Below are positions 62,332-64,000 of a stretch of DNA of 64,000 nucleotides, piece after piece; the first letter of the stretch is position 1; each line of letters opens with the position of its first letter. The stretch is from Pelagerythrobacter sp041912895. Lineage in GTDB: Bacteria > Pseudomonadota > Alphaproteobacteria > Sphingomonadales > Sphingomonadaceae. The position numbers and the translations under genes are program-made. Location of the stretch: NCBI RefSeq assembly GCF_041912895.1, contig NZ_JAYSGI010000002.1, positions 434,001 through 498,000 of the forward strand. The letters run 5' to 3'. The notes beneath the pieces are model-generated. The model made no database searches and was not told the DNA's origin. It was given only the letters and a program-made list of their open reading frames with translations.

Positions 62332-63173
62332 ACGGCTCTTCGAGCAAACCCGGCGAATCGGTCGCGGCGGCGATCCGCGCCGCGCTGCTGACGGCGGAGC
62401 CGAAGGCCAAGGTCTTCGCCGCGCGCGACGTGGCGCGGCGCTGGCGCATGGGCGAACTGGCGTGGCGGTTCGACGCGGCGATGCCCGAGCGCCCGGCATG
62501 GCCTGCGCGGCCCGAACTGCTCGCGCCCGGCCAGATGCCCAAGCGCGGCAAGGCGGGATCGGAGCGCGGGCGCATCGCGCTGTGGCACGCGCTCGCGCAT
62601 ATCGAGTTCGTCGCGATCGACCTGGCGCTCGACATGGCCGGGCGCTTCGGCGCGGAGATGGCGCGCGATTTCGTGGATGATTTTCTCTCGGTCGCGGCCG
62701 ACGAGGCGATGCATTTCGCGCTGCTCGATCGCAAGCTGGCGAGCCTCGGGAGCTATTACGGCGCGCTTCCGGCGCATGGTGGCTTGTGGGAGGCCGCGCA
62801 CGAAACGCGGCACGACGTGCGCGCCCGGCTGGCGGTGGTGCCGATGGTGCTGGAAGCGCGCGGGCTTGATGTCACCCCGGCCACGCGCGACCGGGTGCGC
62901 GCGCAAGGGGACGAACACGGCGCGCGAATCCTCCAGCGCATCCTCGAAGATGAGATCAGGCACGTTCGGTTTGGCACGCAACATTTCGTGGAACGGTGCG
63001 AAGCTGCTGGAGATGCGGCGGAGAAAAGCTGGAAAATGCTCGTGAAAAAGCACTTTCGCGGTGCGCTGAAGCCGCCATTCAACGACTCGGCGCGTTCGGC
63101 AGCCGGTTTATCGCGAGAGTTCTACGCCGCGCTTGCCAGCCGGACGGAAGCCCCGTTACCCAACAATCATTGA
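62328..63173 (+). CDS. DUF455 ferritin-like protein
   Basis: The 281-residue protein starts at TTG 62328 inside the bcp stop. It has four helices of a ferritin-like di-iron fold: ALAHIEFVAIDLALDM, DEAMHFALLDRKLASLGS, and DEHGARILQRILEDEIRHV with the E-x-x-H ligand pattern. DUF455 proteins often lie next to peroxide or thiol genes, as with bcp here, which suggests an oxidative or tRNA-modifying role. The precise function is unknown. Confidence 0.87.
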   Translation: MNGSSSKPGESVAAAIRAALLTAEPKAKVFAARDVARRWRMGELAWRFDAAMPERPAWPARPELLAPGQMPKRGKAGSERGRIALWHALAHIEFVAIDLALDMAGRFGAEMARDFVDDFLSVAADEAMHFALLDRKLASLGSYYGALPAHGGLWEAAHETRHDVRARLAVVPMVLEARGLDVTPATRDRVRAQGDEHGARILQRILEDEIRHVRFGTQHFVERCEAAGDAAEKSWKMLVKKHFRGALKPPFNDSARSAAGLSREFYAALASRTEAPLPNNH

Positions 63174-63281
63174 GACGGCGGGGGGTTCCGCAATCTCGCA
63201 TTAAATCATCGCGCCGGCCGATTTCGCCGGTGCGCCAGGGATCGCTGCGGTCTTCGGGGCCGCGAACGAGAGGACGGGATC

Positions 63282-63992
63282 TTGGTCGCAACTTCATTCA
63301 CCGTGCGGATCACCAAAGCCGCTGCCGCCGCCGGCGCCGCGGTTTTGGCCATCGCCGCAACGCCCGCCATCGCGAACTCCAGCGCCGCCGCGGCCGCCGA
63401 CATGACGGCGCCGGTGCAGGAAGCGCAGGCGGGTTCGACGATCGGCGGCGACGCGCAGTTCCGCGAGCTGTTCGCCAGCTGGCGCACGCTGGACGGCGCG
63501 CGTTCGGAACAGCCGGTCGCCGTCGCCACCGGCATCGCCATCCCCTCGCGCATGCCGCTCGAAGGCGCGCGGATGACGAGCGACTACGGCATGCGTACGC
63601 ATCCGGTGCTCGGCGGGCGCCGCGCGCACACGGGCATCGACCTCGCCGCGCCGACCGGCACCCCGGTCTACGCCACGGCCGACGGCCTCGTCAGCCGCGC
63701 AGACCGGTTCAGCAGCTACGGCCTGTTCATTTCGATCGAACACGGTGCCAATCTCCAGACCCGCTTCGCGCACCTGTCGAAGCTTGCGGTCGCCGACGGC
63801 CAGCGGGTCAAGAAGGGCGATCTGATCGGTTACGTCGGTTCGACCGGCCGCTCGACCGGGCCGCACCTGCATTACGAAGTCCGCGTCGACGGCGAGGCGG
63901 TCAACCCGATCCCCTACATGGTCGAAAGCGATGCCCAGCAGGCTTTCGCGATGGCGACCGGCGAAGGCGGCATGGGCGGCGGCGAAGAGTAA
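63282..63992 (+). CDS. M23 family (LytM-type) peptidase, exported
   Basis: The 236-residue protein starts at TTG 63282 and has a signal peptide (ITKAAAAAGAAVLAIAATPAIA). The M23 domain shows MRTHPVLGGRRAHTGIDLAAPTG (zinc His and Asp) and STGPHLHYEVRVDG (H-x-H). Enzymes of this family cut peptide cross-links of peptidoglycan, or act as inactive activators when the ligands are lost; here all ligands are present. The upstream gap from 63174 holds a GC hairpin and no gene. A glycine-rich tail (GEGGMGGGEE) closes the protein. Confidence 0.92.
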   Translation: MVATSFTVRITKAAAAAGAAVLAIAATPAIANSSAAAAADMTAPVQEAQAGSTIGGDAQFRELFASWRTLDGARSEQPVAVATGIAIPSRMPLEGARMTSDYGMRTHPVLGGRRAHTGIDLAAPTGTPVYATADGLVSRADRFSSYGLFISIEHGANLQTRFAHLSKLAVADGQRVKKGDLIGYVGSTGRSTGPHLHYEVRVDGEAVNPIPYMVESDAQQAFAMATGEGGMGGGEE

Positions 63993-64000
63993 GGTTTCAC

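Overview
The window is strongly GC-rich and gene-dense. It looks like a chromosomal segment of an alphaproteobacterium of the order Sphingomonadales, most probably near Erythrobacteraceae. The support is a TonB-dependent receptor of the Xanthomonas/Caulobacter type, a CYP153-like P450, the rpe - heparinase II/III - purH order, a large NAD-glutamate dehydrogenase, and frequent GTG/TTG starts with 4-base stop/start overlaps. The species cannot be named from the sequence alone.

Positions 1-17590 form a mannose-glycan utilisation locus. It holds the N-terminal part of a sugar-porter MFS transporter (minus strand, cut by the window edge), mannose-6-phosphate isomerase, three GH92 alpha-mannosidases, one GH125 exo-alpha-1,6-mannosidase, a GH2 and a GH43 enzyme, a TonB-dependent receptor and a ROK sugar kinase. 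Together these give a complete inferred route: outer-membrane uptake, periplasmic trimming by Sec- and Tat-exported exo-enzymes, inner-membrane uptake of the monosaccharide, phosphorylation, and isomerisation to fructose-6-phosphate. No endo-acting mannanase or endoglycosidase is visible.

Positions 17587-24064 carry an M20 amidohydrolase, a DAG-kinase-like lipid kinase overlapping a protein that resembles mitochondrial TAM41 CDP-DAG synthase, a DUF2141 protein, rpe and a heparinase II/III-like gene. Positions 24072-38086 are mainly housekeeping: purH, a 37-residue membrane peptide, lipoprotein msrA, zur, dxs, an alpha/beta hydrolase, NnrU, a periplasmic FKBP with two exported amidohydrolases and a POT peptide transporter, a YtrA-type GntR regulator, ihfB, tRNA-Leu(UAA), a double PilZ protein and lipoprotein msrB.

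Positions 38128-52695 hold a CYP153-like P450, an ABC-2 exporter pair, queG, a ferredoxin-NAD reductase, NAD-glutamate dehydrogenase, an LLM flavin oxidoreductase, a TPR protein, an alpha/beta hydrolase, a 34-residue lipoprotein, and a three-gene module of two membrane proteins plus a small XRE regulator behind a palindrome-rich promoter region. Positions 52800-63992 hold thrS with an apparent threonine leader-peptide attenuator, GNAT, TauE/SafE, agmatine deiminase, an M28 peptidase, glnE, bcp, a DUF455 ferritin-like protein and an M23 peptidase.

The two observations most worth following are the threonine-rich leader peptide and mutually exclusive hairpins before thrS (52800-52940), and the bacterial TAM41-like gene translationally coupled to a lipid kinase (18894-20779). 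No CRISPR arrays, insertion sequences, rRNA genes or prophage genes were seen.
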